A DNA stretch of 64,000 nt from Pseudomonas sp. B21-040 (GCF_024748695.1 NZ_CP087176.1:5945501-6009500), one strand, 5' to 3'. Positions 8,955-17,315 are shown, counted from the stretch's first letter. Program-made: numbers and translations. Notes: generated by a model not told the origin, from the letters alone.

Positions 8955-10246
8955 GCAGCCCATCGATGGAAGAAGCCCGCGTGGAACACGTGTCCACTCC
9001 CCCGAAAACCCGAGAGCCCGCCGTGGTCGATGTCGACTATGGCTGGCAAGGCAACAACCGCGTCGAGTTGCTGGAAAACGGTGAGGAGTATTTCCCCAGG
9101 GTGTTCGAGGCCATGCGCCAGGCCAAGACGGAAATCCTCTTGGAAACTTTCATCGTGTTCGAGGACAAGGTCGGCAATGAAATGCAGCAAGTGCTGATCG
9201 ACGCGGCTCGGCGCGGTGTGCGGGTCACGGCCAGCCTCGACGGTTTTGGCTGTGGCGAATTGAGCACCGGGTTTCTGGCCGCATTGAGCGAGGCCGGCGT
9301 ACACATCCAGATATTCGACCCGGCGCCCAAGCGTCTGGGCATTCGCACCAACTGGTTCCGTCGCCTGCACCGCAAGATTGTCGTGGTCGACGGCGCGGTG
9401 GCCTTTATCGGCGGGATCAACTTTTCCGCCGACCATCTGGGCGACTTCGGCCCCGAAGCCAAACAGGATTATTCCGTTGAAGTGCAAGGCCCGGCGGTGG
9501 CCGACATCCATCATTTCGCGCTGTTGCAATGCGGTCGCCCGGCCCGGGCCAAATACTGGTGGCAGCGCCGTCGCCAACGGCGATCGGAACTGGCCCTGGA
9601 CGATCATGACGGCCAGGTTCGCCTGGTGTACCGCGACAATGGCGACCACAGCACCGACATCGAAGAGGTATATCGGCTGGTGCTGCGCAGTGCCAAACGC
9701 CGCGTGGTGATCGCCAACGCCTACTTCTTTCCCGGTTACCGCTTGCTGCGCGAGATCCGTAACGCGGCGCGCCGGGGCGTCGACGTGCGGCTGATTCTGC
9801 AAGGTCAACCAGACATGCTGGTGGCCAAACTCGCCGCACGCATGACCTACGACTATTTGCTCAAGTCCGGTGTACAGATTCATGAGTATTGCCAACGGCC
9901 GCTGCACGGCAAAGTCGCGCTGGTCGATGAGGATTGGAGCACCGTCGGCTCAAGCAACCTCGACCCACTGAGCTTGTCGATGAACCTGGAAGCCAACGTG
10001 TTGATCCGCGACCGCGCGTTCAATCGCACGTTGTTTGAACGCCTTGAACACCTGAGCGACAACCACTGCAAAGCCATGTCCGTCGACACCGCGCCGCGCG
10101 GCCGCATCTGGCACATGACGGTCGGCTTTCTGGTGTTCCACTTCCTGCGGCACTTCCCGGCCTGGGCGGGTTGGCTGCCGGCACACAAGCCGCGCCTCAA
10201 GCCCTTCACCCAGCCGACCGGGAGCGATCATCATGAGCCACGCTGA
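8951..10246 (+). CDS. clsB: Cardiolipin synthase, ClsB type
   Basis: A 431-residue phospholipase D superfamily protein with two HKD motifs. The first is [20 protein letters not shown] near residues 141-160, where GGIN replaces the common GSxN. The second is [20 protein letters not shown] near 318-337. Two such motifs and no long N-terminal membrane anchor fit ClsB, which makes cardiolipin from phosphatidylglycerol and another phospholipid at the inner membrane. It is translationally coupled (ATGA) to the EEP gene before it and overlaps the next gene by 14 bases. Start ATG 8951 is supported by the coupling. Confidence 0.9.
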   Translation: MSSPSMEEARVEHVSTPPKTREPAVVDVDYGWQGNNRVELLENGEEYFPRVFEAMRQAKTEILLETFIVFEDKVGNEMQQVLIDAARRGVRVTASLDGFGCGELSTGFLAALSEAGVHIQIFDPAPKRLGIRTNWFRRLHRKIVVVDGAVAFIGGINFSADHLGDFGPEAKQDYSVEVQGPAVADIHHFALLQCGRPARAKYWWQRRRQRRSELALDDHDGQVRLVYRDNGDHSTDIEEVYRLVLRSAKRRVVIANAYFFPGYRLLREIRNAARRGVDVRLILQGQPDMLVAKLAARMTYDYLLKSGVQIHEYCQRPLHGKVALVDEDWSTVGSSNLDPLSLSMNLEANVLIRDRAFNRTLFERLEHLSDNHCKAMSVDTAPRGRIWHMTVGFLVFHFLRHFPAWAGWLPAHKPRLKPFTQPTGSDHHEPR

Positions 10247-11219
10247 AGCGCATTCGGGCAGTCACACCGAGCACCCCGGCAAGTCTCGCTGGAGCCGCTG
10301 GAAACGGCCGTTGACGATGTTGTTTTTCCTGGCGCTGATTGTCTTGTTGACGATGCTGGCCGAGCGCCTCGAATGGGACGAAGTGTTCAACACCCTGGCC
10401 GATTTCAAGGTGCGAACGCTGGTCATCGCTTCAGGACTGACGCTGCTGAGTTTTCTGGTGTATGCCAGTTTCGACCTGATCGGGCGAACCTACATTCGCC
10501 AGGACCTGACGTGGAAACAGATCCTGCCGGTGGGGATCATCAGCTATGCCTTCAACCTCAATCTGAGTGCATGGGTGGGTGGCATCGCCATGCGCTATCG
10601 CTTGTATTCACGGTTGGGCGTGAGCAAGGGCAACATCGCGAAAATCCTCGGCTTGAGCCTGGCGACCAACTGGTTCGGTTACATGGTCATTGCCGGCGCG
10701 GTGTTCAGCAGTGGGCTGGTGCGCATGCCGCCCGGCTGGAAACTGAGCAGTGGCGCATTACAAGGCGTAGGCGTGTTGTTGCTGATTGTGAGCGCGGGTT
10801 ATCTGGCGGCCTGCCGGTTTTCCAAGCGGCGTGAATGGGCCATTCGCGGGATAGAAATTGATCTGCCGTCATTGCGCATGGCCGTGCTGCAACTGGCCCT
10901 CGGCGCGCTGAACTGGTCGTTGATGGCGGCGGTGATTTTTACCTTGTTGCCGAGCAAGCTCGACTACCCACTGGTGCTGGGTGTGTTGCTGATCAGCGCC
11001 ATCGCCGGGGTCATCACCCATATTCCAGCAGGGCTTGGCGTGCTGGAGGCGGTGTTTGTGGCGCTGCTGCAACACGAGGTTTCGCGGGGAAGCCTGGTGG
11101 CCGGGTTGCTGGCGTACCGGGCGATTTATTTCATCCTGCCGTTGTTGATTACGCTGGTGATGTATTTGCTGGTGGAGGCCAAGGCCAAGTCGTTGCGGAT
11201 CTCGAAGAAGCCTTCTTGA
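10233..11219 (+). CDS. YbhN/LPG synthase-TM-like membrane protein (UPF0104)
   Basis: A 328-residue polytopic membrane protein. After a short charged N-terminus (to about residue 30) there are roughly eight hydrophobic spans, with the conserved segments NLNLSAWVGGIAMRYRLYSR, LGLSLATNWFGY and THIPAGLGVLEAVFVALL. These are hallmarks of the lysylphosphatidylglycerol-synthetase transmembrane (flippase-like) family that includes E. coli YbhN. It lacks any soluble aminoacyl-transferase domain, so it is not MprF itself. It overlaps clsB by 14 bases and ends the three-gene lipid operon. A role in moving or organising cardiolipin-related lipid is an inference from the family and position. Confidence 0.85.
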   Translation: MSHAEAHSGSHTEHPGKSRWSRWKRPLTMLFFLALIVLLTMLAERLEWDEVFNTLADFKVRTLVIASGLTLLSFLVYASFDLIGRTYIRQDLTWKQILPVGIISYAFNLNLSAWVGGIAMRYRLYSRLGVSKGNIAKILGLSLATNWFGYMVIAGAVFSSGLVRMPPGWKLSSGALQGVGVLLLIVSAGYLAACRFSKRREWAIRGIEIDLPSLRMAVLQLALGALNWSLMAAVIFTLLPSKLDYPLVLGVLLISAIAGVITHIPAGLGVLEAVFVALLQHEVSRGSLVAGLLAYRAIYFILPLLITLVMYLLVEAKAKSLRISKKPS

Positions 11220-11240
11220 GGGTGTTATAAGTCTGAGGCC

Positions 11241-11310
11241 GCCATCGCGAGCAAGCTCGCTCCCACAGGGGAATGCGTTCCAAATGTGGGAGCGAGCTTG
11301 CCCGCGATGG
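11241..11310. repeat. REPIN between convergent genes
   Basis: Two facing REP cores, ccatcgcgagcaagctcgct (11242-11261) and agcgagcttgcccgcgatgg (11291-11310), separated by a short spacer. The unit lies in the gap between the ends of the converging ybhN-like and hydrolase genes, the usual site for REP elements. It could act as a transcript-end stabiliser or terminator for both. Confidence 0.9.
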
Positions 11311-11332
11311 TCTCCAAAACACCGAAGATTTT

Positions 11333-12091
11333 TCAGCGGGACTGAATAATGCTCAACCGTTCGCCCACCACCATTTCGGTAATCCAGTCCACCAGGATCG
11401 AGGTGTACGCCTGCTGTGAAACGGGCTCGCTCAAGGCGTGATCGGCGCCGTCGATAATCCGGTGGGTCAGCGAATGAGTCTGCTGACAGGCCGCGCGGTA
11501 ACTCATGATGGTCGCGTGCGGCACATAGTCGTCCGTCTCGGACTCCACCAGCAGCACATCACCGGTGAATTGCGAACAGGCATGCAGCGCGCGGTTGCTG
11601 TCGGCGCGAATCAGGGTGCCGCGATAATCACGCAGGTCGGTCTTGTCCAGGTCACGTTTGGGCGTGTGCCATTGATCGTCGCGATACAGCGCCGGCACCC
11701 GTAGCGCCAGCCAGCGCACCGGTCGCAACGACGTCAGGATCGCAGCCAGGTAACCGCCATAACTGGTACCCACCACAGCGATGGCCGACGTATCGAGCGC
11801 CGGGTGCGCGAGCAGGCGGTCATACGCCGCCAACAGGTCGCGCAAGTTGTCTTCGCGGGTGACGCGCGTCAGCGGAATACCGGTGCCCCCGGTGTGGCCG
11901 CGCAAGTCGAACGTCAGGCACACACACCCCAGGCCCGCGATGCCTTTGGCCCGTTCCAGGTCCCGTTCCTGGCTGCCGCCCCAACCGTGCACAAACAGCA
12001 CGCCGGGAACCTTCGACTTGGGGCTCAGAAAAGTCCCGCTCATCTGTTCATCGTCGATGTCGATCTGAATGGTTTCGCTTCTAGCCGTCAT
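11333..12091 (-). CDS. Alpha/beta hydrolase (dienelactone hydrolase-like)
   Basis: A 252-residue single-domain hydrolase without signal peptide. The oxyanion region is FVHGWGG (about residue 33) and the nucleophile elbow is VGTSYGGY (Ser near 108). The acid is probably in ESETDDYVP and the His in GADHALS, so the triad is complete. It overlaps the end of the DUF3182 gene by 11 bases and is therefore co-expressed with it. Substrate is unknown; the cap-less core resembles dienelactone or peptidase-S9-like hydrolases. Confidence 0.82.
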   Translation of the reverse strand: MTARSETIQIDIDDEQMSGTFLSPKSKVPGVLFVHGWGGSQERDLERAKGIAGLGCVCLTFDLRGHTGGTGIPLTRVTREDNLRDLLAAYDRLLAHPALDTSAIAVVGTSYGGYLAAILTSLRPVRWLALRVPALYRDDQWHTPKRDLDKTDLRDYRGTLIRADSNRALHACSQFTGDVLLVESETDDYVPHATIMSYRAACQQTHSLTHRIIDGADHALSEPVSQQAYTSILVDWITEMVVGERLSIIQSR

Positions 12092-13190
12092 AGGATTTGA
12101 CCGTTACGTACTTGAGTAGAAAGTCACTGGTTTGCGCTGGCCCGCGATACACCTCGATGGCGTCCGCAGGCAGCGGCTGATCGATGTAGGTTTCGACAGA
12201 CGACACGCGAATCGCGCGCATCCCCGGATCGTTGACGAAGCTCTGCAACGCCGCCACTTCCGCGCTGCTGGCGCCGCCCATGCGCCAGGATTGCTCCAAC
12301 ACGCCGCTGCGTTGTTGGCCGTTACAGTCCAGGCCCTGGGCGATGTCGTAGTTGCGCCGTGAGGCGTAGAAACCGGGATAGGCCTCGTCCGCAGCGCGGT
12401 CGAACACCTGCGCCTGCCGGATCGCCAACCGCACATCGTCAGGCAACGGCAGCTTGAGCAAGTCCTCGTAGTCACCCGGCACCACCAACAGGTTGGAACC
12501 GCCATACACCTGCTCGCCTTGAGCATCCTCAGTCAAGTATTGATCACCGCAGTAACTCAGCACGGTGTTGCCGATGAAACTCTGGCCGACGCTGTGGGTG
12601 ATCACGTTGTCCAGATCCTGTTCCAGCACCACACCTTCTGTGAACAACTTGCTGGCATCGGGCCGGGCAAGAACTTCGTCGAACTGGTCGAGGCTTTCGA
12701 TCACCTCCTGGCCACGTCCGGCGCAGGCATGTACAGGCTTGAGGCGGATCGGGCCGTTGTGGAGCAAGTGTTCGGCGGCGGGCCGCGCATCGTCGAACGA
12801 GAACACGCTGAGGCCGTCCAGCACCACGCTGCGCACGCGCTCGGAAAACAGCGGTGACCAACCTGGCGGGGCGTAGGCATTTTTATTGAGCAAGCCGTGG
12901 CTGATGGCTTTGGTGCAGATGAAATCGTGATCGACGTAACCGCCCCACAAATCTTGCGGCCCTTTGACGCCGACTTGCCGGGCGGCATCGGTGCCGACCA
13001 GGGTTTGCGTCGGCAGCAGATACAGGTCACGACCGTTGTGCAGTTCCCGATCGAAACTGCCCCCGTACTTGAGGCCCAGAATCTGCGCCAGCCAACGGGC
13101 CAGTGCACGATTGGTTTCAACTTCGTGCAAGGGTGCATCCGGGTGCACGGAATGGGCGACCACCAGTTTCCTGCGGTTTGTTGGGGTCAT
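12081..13190 (-). CDS. DUF3182 family protein
   Basis: A 369-residue soluble protein (MTPTNRRKLVVAHSVHPDAP...) that I recognise as the DUF3182 family, common in Pseudomonas and often next to an alpha/beta hydrolase. A central part (GPIRLKPVHACAGRGQEVIE, then FTEGVVLEQDLDN and RRNYDIAQGLD) has the flavour of an ATP-grasp fold: a Lys followed by a glycine-rich loop, then an acidic EQD segment. This suggests a ligase, but no ATP-grasp membership is established here. The start ATG at 13188-13190 is followed by the downstream hydrolase in an overlapping arrangement. Function not known. Confidence 0.7.
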   Translation of the reverse strand: MTPTNRRKLVVAHSVHPDAPLHEVETNRALARWLAQILGLKYGGSFDRELHNGRDLYLLPTQTLVGTDAARQVGVKGPQDLWGGYVDHDFICTKAISHGLLNKNAYAPPGWSPLFSERVRSVVLDGLSVFSFDDARPAAEHLLHNGPIRLKPVHACAGRGQEVIESLDQFDEVLARPDASKLFTEGVVLEQDLDNVITHSVGQSFIGNTVLSYCGDQYLTEDAQGEQVYGGSNLLVVPGDYEDLLKLPLPDDVRLAIRQAQVFDRAADEAYPGFYASRRNYDIAQGLDCNGQQRSGVLEQSWRMGGASSAEVAALQSFVNDPGMRAIRVSSVETYIDQPLPADAIEVYRGPAQTSDFLLKYVTVKSYDG

Positions 13191-13370
13191 GCGTCCCCCT
13201 TCAATCGTCGCTTGATGAGTGTATAGGGAGAGGTGCAGAGATCAGGCCAAGCGGCGGGCGCCGCCAACAACTTTTAAATCAGATAGTTGCGCAAAGCGTA
13301 ATGGCACCAGGCCTGTTTTATTCTGCACGACAGCCTGCATTTTGCACGACTCATACCTGGCGCATGATCC
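13191..13370. other. Intergenic region upstream of the DUF3182 gene
   Basis: The 180 bases hold no gene. The octamer tgcacgac occurs twice (13324-13331 and 13343-13350, 19 bases apart), which could be a small operator, and caccaggcctg lies near 13305. No convincing promoter for the DUF3182 gene (minus strand) was identified. Confidence 0.4.
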
Positions 13371-13455
13371 TGTGGGAGCCGAGCTTGCTCGCGATGGCGA
13401 TGTATCAGACACATCATTGTTGAATGTTATGGCGCAATCGCGAGCAAGCTCGGCT
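13371..13455. repeat. REPIN interrupted by the IS110 element
   Basis: The first REP (13371-13398, tgtgggagccgagcttgctc then gcgatggc) is intact. The second, inverted REP begins at 13437 (atcgcgagcaagctcggct) and breaks at 13455. Its missing end (cccaca) is found at 14625-14630 on the other side of the insertion sequence. Joining the two flanks restores a 25-base match, without mismatch, to the reverse complement of the first REP. The break therefore marks the insertion site exactly. Confidence 0.92.
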
Positions 13456-13471
13456 TGTATGTTTAGACTTG

Positions 13472-13650
13472 AAGGGGTGGGCGGGACTAAAAGCTCGATT
13501 CCGACTCTAGCCAGTACGGACCGTGGGAGACTTCTCGTCCCGCCCCTTCTACCCGAAGCGCCGATAAGGAATTCATCGGTAAAACCGACGATAGAGGCAA
13601 GCCAGCGCAAGGGTAAACCCCGACAAGCCCTTAAACCCTAGCTCCGAGGA
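13472..13650 (+). ncRNA. Candidate IS110 bridge RNA
   Basis: The non-coding left end of the element has a stem formed by 13472-13487 (aaggggtgggcgggac) with 13537-13548 (gtcccgcccctt). The enclosed loop contains aagctcg (13491-13497), identical to the target left half (aagctcgg, 13446-13453). It also contains gtgggag (13523-13529), the reverse complement of the target right half ctcccac (14623-14629). Left guide equal to the target top strand and right guide complementary to it is the arrangement described for IS110 bridge RNAs. Further hairpins follow, for example ccgat/atcgg at 13561-13565 and 13575-13579. A donor-binding loop could not be assigned with confidence. The RNA ends are estimates. 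Confidence 0.6.
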
Positions 13651-13656
13651 TTCGTC

Positions 13657-14619
13657 ATGACAATCCTTACCTCGCCAACGGTAATCGGTATCGATGTAGC
13701 CAAGGCCGAAATCGTCGCTTACCGCGAAGACATGCAAACCACTCAACACATCAACAACGACCGAGAGACTCTTGGGCGTTGGCTCAAAGCTCTGCCTGCG
13801 CAAAGCTCAATTGCTTTGGAAGCCACCAGCATTTACCACTTGGACACGGTCGAACTGGCCCATGAAATGGGACACCGGGTTTACGTTGTGGATGCTTATC
13901 GTCTGAGCCACTACCGCGAAAGCATTGGCCAACGGGCGAAAACCGACCCTTGTGATGCGCGCCTGCTCGCGCGTTACCTGTCTAGCGAGCAGGATCGACT
14001 GCGCCTCTGGAGTCCACCTCCGCAGGCCTACAAGGTGTTGAAAAGTCTGCTTCATAGACGCGCAGAGCTTATCAATGTGCGTGTGGGCATGACGCTGAGT
14101 TGGTCAGGTGAACCGCTTCTGAAGGATGAATTGGCCCGGCAATTGAAGTCCTTCAAACAAGCGGAGCAAGCCATCCAGAAATTACTGCACAAAGTCAGCA
14201 AAAAGGCAGGCATCACCGAAAACATCAAGCGCTGCAAAGCCATTGAGGGGATCGGTGAGCTTACGGCTATGGGCTTGGCGACCGCATTCATGCGCGGTCA
14301 CTTCGCCAACGGCGATGCATTCATTGCTTTTTTGGGGATGGACTTGCGAGCAAAGGATTCAGGCAAGAAGAACAGCCCTCGCCACCTGTCCAAAAAAGGC
14401 GATACGGAGCTGCGGCGCCTGGCTCACAACGCGGCGATGGCGGCTTGTCGGTCTGCCACCTGGAAACCGTACTATGAGTCCTATCTCGTCAGAGGCTTGG
14501 CAAAAACCCAAGCCCTGGTGATCCTCGCCCGCAAGCTATGCCGGGTGGCATTCGCTCTCATGAAAAACCAGAGCGAATACCAGCCAAATTTAAGGCTGCA
14601 GGGTTCCCCTGCAACATAG
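13657..14619 (+). CDS. IS110-family DEDD transposase
   Basis: A 320-residue recombinase. The N-terminal RuvC-like DEDD domain shows GIDVAK (Asp13), ALEATS (Glu near 55) and KTDPCDARLLARY (two Asp near 106 and 109). The C-terminal transposase-20 domain shows KAIEGIGELTAMGLAT (helix-hairpin-helix-like), FIAFLGMD and RHLSKKGDTELRRLAHNAA, which should carry the catalytic Ser. Length matches intact IS110 transposases and no frameshift is seen. The ATG at 13657 lies 201 bases inside the element, with gaggat just upstream as a weak ribosome site. The enzyme is expected to act with the RNA encoded upstream to choose its target. Confidence 0.93.
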   Translation: MTILTSPTVIGIDVAKAEIVAYREDMQTTQHINNDRETLGRWLKALPAQSSIALEATSIYHLDTVELAHEMGHRVYVVDAYRLSHYRESIGQRAKTDPCDARLLARYLSSEQDRLRLWSPPPQAYKVLKSLLHRRAELINVRVGMTLSWSGEPLLKDELARQLKSFKQAEQAIQKLLHKVSKKAGITENIKRCKAIEGIGELTAMGLATAFMRGHFANGDAFIAFLGMDLRAKDSGKKNSPRHLSKKGDTELRRLAHNAAMAACRSATWKPYYESYLVRGLAKTQALVILARKLCRVAFALMKNQSEYQPNLRLQGSPAT

Positions 14620-14650
14620 AATCTCCCACATGGGCAATGTAATGATCTGG

Positions 14651-15646
14651 CTACCGTGGGGTTGCTGCCGTCGGTGAGACACCAAACCGTGTCCGGTAAT
14701 CGCTCGGCGCCAGCCCGGTGATCTTCTTGAAGGTCGAGCGAAACGCACCGGGGTCCTGATAACCCACGGTCCAGGCGATGTGATCGATGGTGCCGTTGGT
14801 GAACTCGAGCATCTCCCGGGCCTTGCCGACCCGCAGGTGCTGGCAATACTCGGTTGGCTTGAGCCCGGTGGCTGCGCGGAATCGGCGCAGGAACGTGCGC
14901 TCTTCCAGTCCCGCCCGCTCAGCCATGGCCGTCAGTGACACATCGGTCGCGCCGGTGCTTTGCAGCCAATGCTGGACCTTGAGAATCGACGCATCGCCAT
15001 GACTGAGAATCGGTGAAAAGTTGCTCCCGCATTCGCTGGCACTGTCGCTGTGTTCCACCACCAGAAACCGCGCCGTGCCGGTCGCAATACTCGGCCCCAG
15101 CAAACGGTCGACCAGGCGCAACCCCAACTCGGACCAGGCCATCAGTCCGGCCGTGGTAATCAGGTCGCCGTCATCGACGATGGGCGTGTCAGCCTTGAGT
15201 TTGATCGCTGGGTAACGCTCCGCGAAGCCTTTGGCCGAGGTCCAGTGCGTGGTGGCGCTGCGGCCGTCGAGCAGGCCGCTTTCGGCCAATAGAATGGAGC
15301 CTACGCAGACGCCTCCGAGCGTCGCGCCGCCCGCGTGTTGCTGGCGAACCCAGTCGAGCAATGCCGGCGGCACCTGGCCTGCGTAAAAACTGGCAATCGA
15401 CGGCGGGATCAACACAGCCACCAAGGCCGAGTCCGGCGCGGGATGACTGTCGTAGACCCGAACGGGCGCCTGATCGCCCTCTATCCGCCAATGGCTGACT
15501 CGCAGCAGCGGCAACTGCGCAGACTGATGCTCGGTGGCGATCCGGTTGGCCACGTCGAACAAATCCGTCAGCCCATGCACCGCCGCCATCTGCGCACCGG
15601 GATAAATCAGCACGCCCAGCTCGGCGATTGCCCTTTTTGCATCCAT
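14651..15646 (-). CDS. GlxA-type transcriptional regulator (DJ-1/PfpI + AraC)
   Basis: A 331-residue regulator. Residues 1-190 are a DJ-1/PfpI-like domain with the nucleophile-elbow segment GGVCVGSILLAESGLL. The C-terminal 100 residues carry two helix-turn-helix motifs of the AraC family (LEERTFLRRFRAATG, then IDHIAWTVGYQDPGAFRSTF). I take ATG 15644-15646 (MDAKRAIAELG) as the start because a GGGGGA ribosome site precedes it; a longer frame from TTG 15682 lacks one. It is divergent from the cysteine hydrolase gene and so probably controls it. The effector is unknown. Confidence 0.85.
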   Translation of the reverse strand: MDAKRAIAELGVLIYPGAQMAAVHGLTDLFDVANRIATEHQSAQLPLLRVSHWRIEGDQAPVRVYDSHPAPDSALVAVLIPPSIASFYAGQVPPALLDWVRQQHAGGATLGGVCVGSILLAESGLLDGRSATTHWTSAKGFAERYPAIKLKADTPIVDDGDLITTAGLMAWSELGLRLVDRLLGPSIATGTARFLVVEHSDSASECGSNFSPILSHGDASILKVQHWLQSTGATDVSLTAMAERAGLEERTFLRRFRAATGLKPTEYCQHLRVGKAREMLEFTNGTIDHIAWTVGYQDPGAFRSTFKKITGLAPSDYRTRFGVSPTAATPR

Positions 15647-15748
15647 TGTCAGTTTTCCCCCTTCTATTGTCGGTGCGGCCAATCCTCGGACGGCCTGCTA
15701 AACCCAATACTTCATCCCACACCCAACAAGCACTTCGAGGAAACAGTC

Positions 15749-16303
15749 ATGGCCAAGCAAGCACTCATCGTAGTTGATATCCAAAACGACTACTTCCCAC
15801 AAGGCAAATGGCCGCTGGTCGGCGCCGACGCCGCTGCCGATAACGCCGTTCGCCTGCTCAAGGCGTTTCGTGAGGCCGGTGATTCGGTGGTGCACATCCG
15901 CCACGAATTCACCTCCGAAGAAGCACCGTTCTTCACCCCGGGCTCCGAAGGCGCAAAGCTGCACCCCAAGGTCCTCAACCAGGCCAATGAGCCGGTGGTC
16001 CTCAAGCACTTCGTCAACTCGTTCCGCGAAACCGACCTGAAATCGATCCTCGATGAGCAAGGGGTCAAGGAGCTGGTGGTGGTCGGCAGCATGAGCCACA
16101 TGTGCGTCGACGGCATCACTCGCGCCGCCAATGACTTCGGCTACGCTGTCACGGTCATCCACGACGCCTGCGCCTCCCGGGACCTGGAGTTCAACGGTGT
16201 GACCGTACCGGCTGCCCACGTACACGCCGCCTTCATGTCGGCGCTGGGTTTTGCCTACGCCAAGGTAGTGTCCACCGACGAGTTCCTCGCCGCCAGCTTC
16301 TAA
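15749..16303 (+). CDS. Isochorismatase-family cysteine hydrolase
   Basis: A 184-residue protein with the catalytic triad of the family: Asp10 in IVVDIQNDYF, Lys in VVLKHFVNSF (near residue 90) and Cys in GSMSHMCVDGITRAA (near 118). Such enzymes hydrolyse isochorismate, nicotinamide or carbamoyl-type amides; the exact substrate cannot be read here. Start ATG 15749 has cgagga nine bases upstream. It lies divergent to the GlxA-type regulator and is followed 42 bases later by an alpha/beta hydrolase on the same strand, so the two hydrolases probably form an operon. Confidence 0.88.
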   Translation: MAKQALIVVDIQNDYFPQGKWPLVGADAAADNAVRLLKAFREAGDSVVHIRHEFTSEEAPFFTPGSEGAKLHPKVLNQANEPVVLKHFVNSFRETDLKSILDEQGVKELVVVGSMSHMCVDGITRAANDFGYAVTVIHDACASRDLEFNGVTVPAAHVHAAFMSALGFAYAKVVSTDEFLAASF

Positions 16304-16345
16304 ATGTAAACGCCCGATTCACGTACTTCATTGGAGATCATCGAC

Positions 16346-17170
16346 ATGGCTACTCTGACGACTCGCGAAGGCAACACCCTTTACTACAAGGACTGGGGCA
16401 GCGGACAACCGGTGGTGTTCAGCCACGGCTGGCCTTTGAGCGCCGACAGTTGGGAATCGCAGATGCTGCACTTCGCCAACAACGGTTTCCGTGCCATCGC
16501 GCATGATCGTCGGGGCCATGGCCGGTCGAGCCAGCCGTGGGACGGCAACGACATGGATCACTATGCCGATGACCTGGCCGAGTTGATCGAACACCTGGAT
16601 TTGAAGGACGTGATTCTTTTCGGCTTTTCTACCGGCGGCGGTGAAGTTGCACGCTACATCGGTCGCCACGGCACACGCCGTCTGGCCAAGGCCGGGCTGA
16701 TTTCCGCCGTACCGCCGCTGATGCTGAAAACCGAGAGCAATCCCAAAGGCCTGCCAATTGAAGTGTTTGACGGCATCCGTGCGGCGTCTATCGCCGACCG
16801 GTCGCAGCTCTACAAGGATGTTGCCAGCGGGCCGTTCTTTGGCTTCAACCGCCCCGGCGCCACGTCATCGCAAGGGTTGATCGACTCGTTCTGGATGCAA
16901 GGCATGATGGGCGGTCACAAGAACACCCTGGACAGCATCAAGGCCTTCTCGGAAACGGATTTCCGTGACGACCTGAAAAAGTTTGATGTGCCGACCTTGA
17001 TCATCCACGGCGATGACGACCAGATTGTGCCGATTCAAGCGGCGGGGCTTGAGAGCAAGCGATTGATCGAGCATGCCGAGCTGATTGTGTATCCGGGAGC
17101 GCCGCATGGGCTGACGGATACCCATAAAGAGCAAGTGAACGCGGACATGCTGGCCTTCGCCAAAGGCTGA
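16346..17170 (+). CDS. Non-heme haloperoxidase/arylesterase-type alpha/beta hydrolase
   Basis: A 274-residue hydrolase with [25 protein letters not shown], the nucleophile elbow [18 protein letters not shown] (Ser near 96), the acid segment HGDDDQIVP and the His in APHGLTDTH. These are the signature segments of the cofactor-free haloperoxidase/esterase family, which shows esterase and perhydrolase activity. Start ATG 16346 has ggag nine bases upstream. It forms a probable operon with the cysteine hydrolase before it and ends at a terminator. Confidence 0.9.
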   Translation: MATLTTREGNTLYYKDWGSGQPVVFSHGWPLSADSWESQMLHFANNGFRAIAHDRRGHGRSSQPWDGNDMDHYADDLAELIEHLDLKDVILFGFSTGGGEVARYIGRHGTRRLAKAGLISAVPPLMLKTESNPKGLPIEVFDGIRAASIADRSQLYKDVASGPFFGFNRPGATSSQGLIDSFWMQGMMGGHKNTLDSIKAFSETDFRDDLKKFDVPTLIIHGDDDQIVPIQAAGLESKRLIEHAELIVYPGAPHGLTDTHKEQVNADMLAFAKG

Positions 17171-17192
17171 GAAATACTTTGAAATACCACAG

Positions 17193-17216
17193 GGCCCGCC
17201 ATGCTGCGGGCCTTTT
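17193..17216 (+). terminator. Rho-independent terminator after the haloperoxidase gene
   Basis: ggcccgc (17193-17199) pairs with gcgggcc (17206-17212) around a six-base loop, followed by tttt. It ends the hydrolase operon and isolates it from the stress operon promoter downstream. Confidence 0.8.
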
Positions 17217-17234
17217 GGCGTATGGCCGAAAAAA

Positions 17235-17246
17235 CTCACGCGTGAG
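17235..17246. promoter_or_regulatory. Palindromic operator, copy 1
   Basis: ctcacgcgtgag is a perfect 12-base palindrome lying four bases upstream of the predicted -35 box. An identical copy occurs 46 bases downstream. It is a probable binding site for a dimeric regulator of the following operon. Confidence 0.65.
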
Positions 17247-17249
17247 CCA

Positions 17250-17278
17250 TTGAAGACGCTGTGCTTTGGGCGTAGGGT
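17250..17278 (+). promoter_or_regulatory. Sigma-70-like promoter of the PspA/yjf operon
   Basis: ttgaag (17250-17255) and tagggt (17273-17278) are separated by exactly 17 bases. The first palindrome abuts the -35 and the second (17281-17292) covers the expected transcription start near 17285. No GG-N10-GC sigma-54 element, such as drives E. coli pspA, was seen. Confidence 0.55.
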
Positions 17279-17280
17279 TT

Positions 17281-17292
17281 CTCACGCGTGAG
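17281..17292. promoter_or_regulatory. Palindromic operator, copy 2
   Basis: A second exact ctcacgcgtgag, here within the 14-base palindrome tctcacgcgtgaga. It overlaps the predicted start of transcription, a position from which a bound repressor would block RNA polymerase. Confidence 0.65.
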
Positions 17293-17315
17293 ATGTTCAC
17301 AACGGAGTCACTGCC

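Larger units (their letters stand above)
13456..14624 (+). mobile_element. IS110-family insertion sequence in a REP target
   Basis: About 1169 bases with no terminal inverted repeats, as usual for IS110. A CT dinucleotide is present at both junctions (13454-13455 and 14623-14624) and serves as the shared core; the element boundary can be placed on either side of it. It carries one transposase gene, a 200-base non-coding left end and a right end of only five bases after the stop codon. The long upstream and short downstream non-coding regions are those of the IS110 group rather than the IS1111 group. The left and right flanks rebuild a perfect REP end, so the insertion appears clean and intact. 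Confidence 0.9.

Noticed and set aside
13300..13325. A sigma-54 promoter at tggcaccaggcctgtt upstream of the IS and DUF3182 gene.
   Set aside because: The -24 half is fair but the -12 TTGC is not present, and no suitable gene follows on that strand.
13545..13650. A donor-binding loop of the bridge RNA, for example gatagaggcaag near 13590.
   Set aside because: Matches to the joined ends (atagaatCTtgtatg) are partial and could be chance, so the donor loop was left unassigned.
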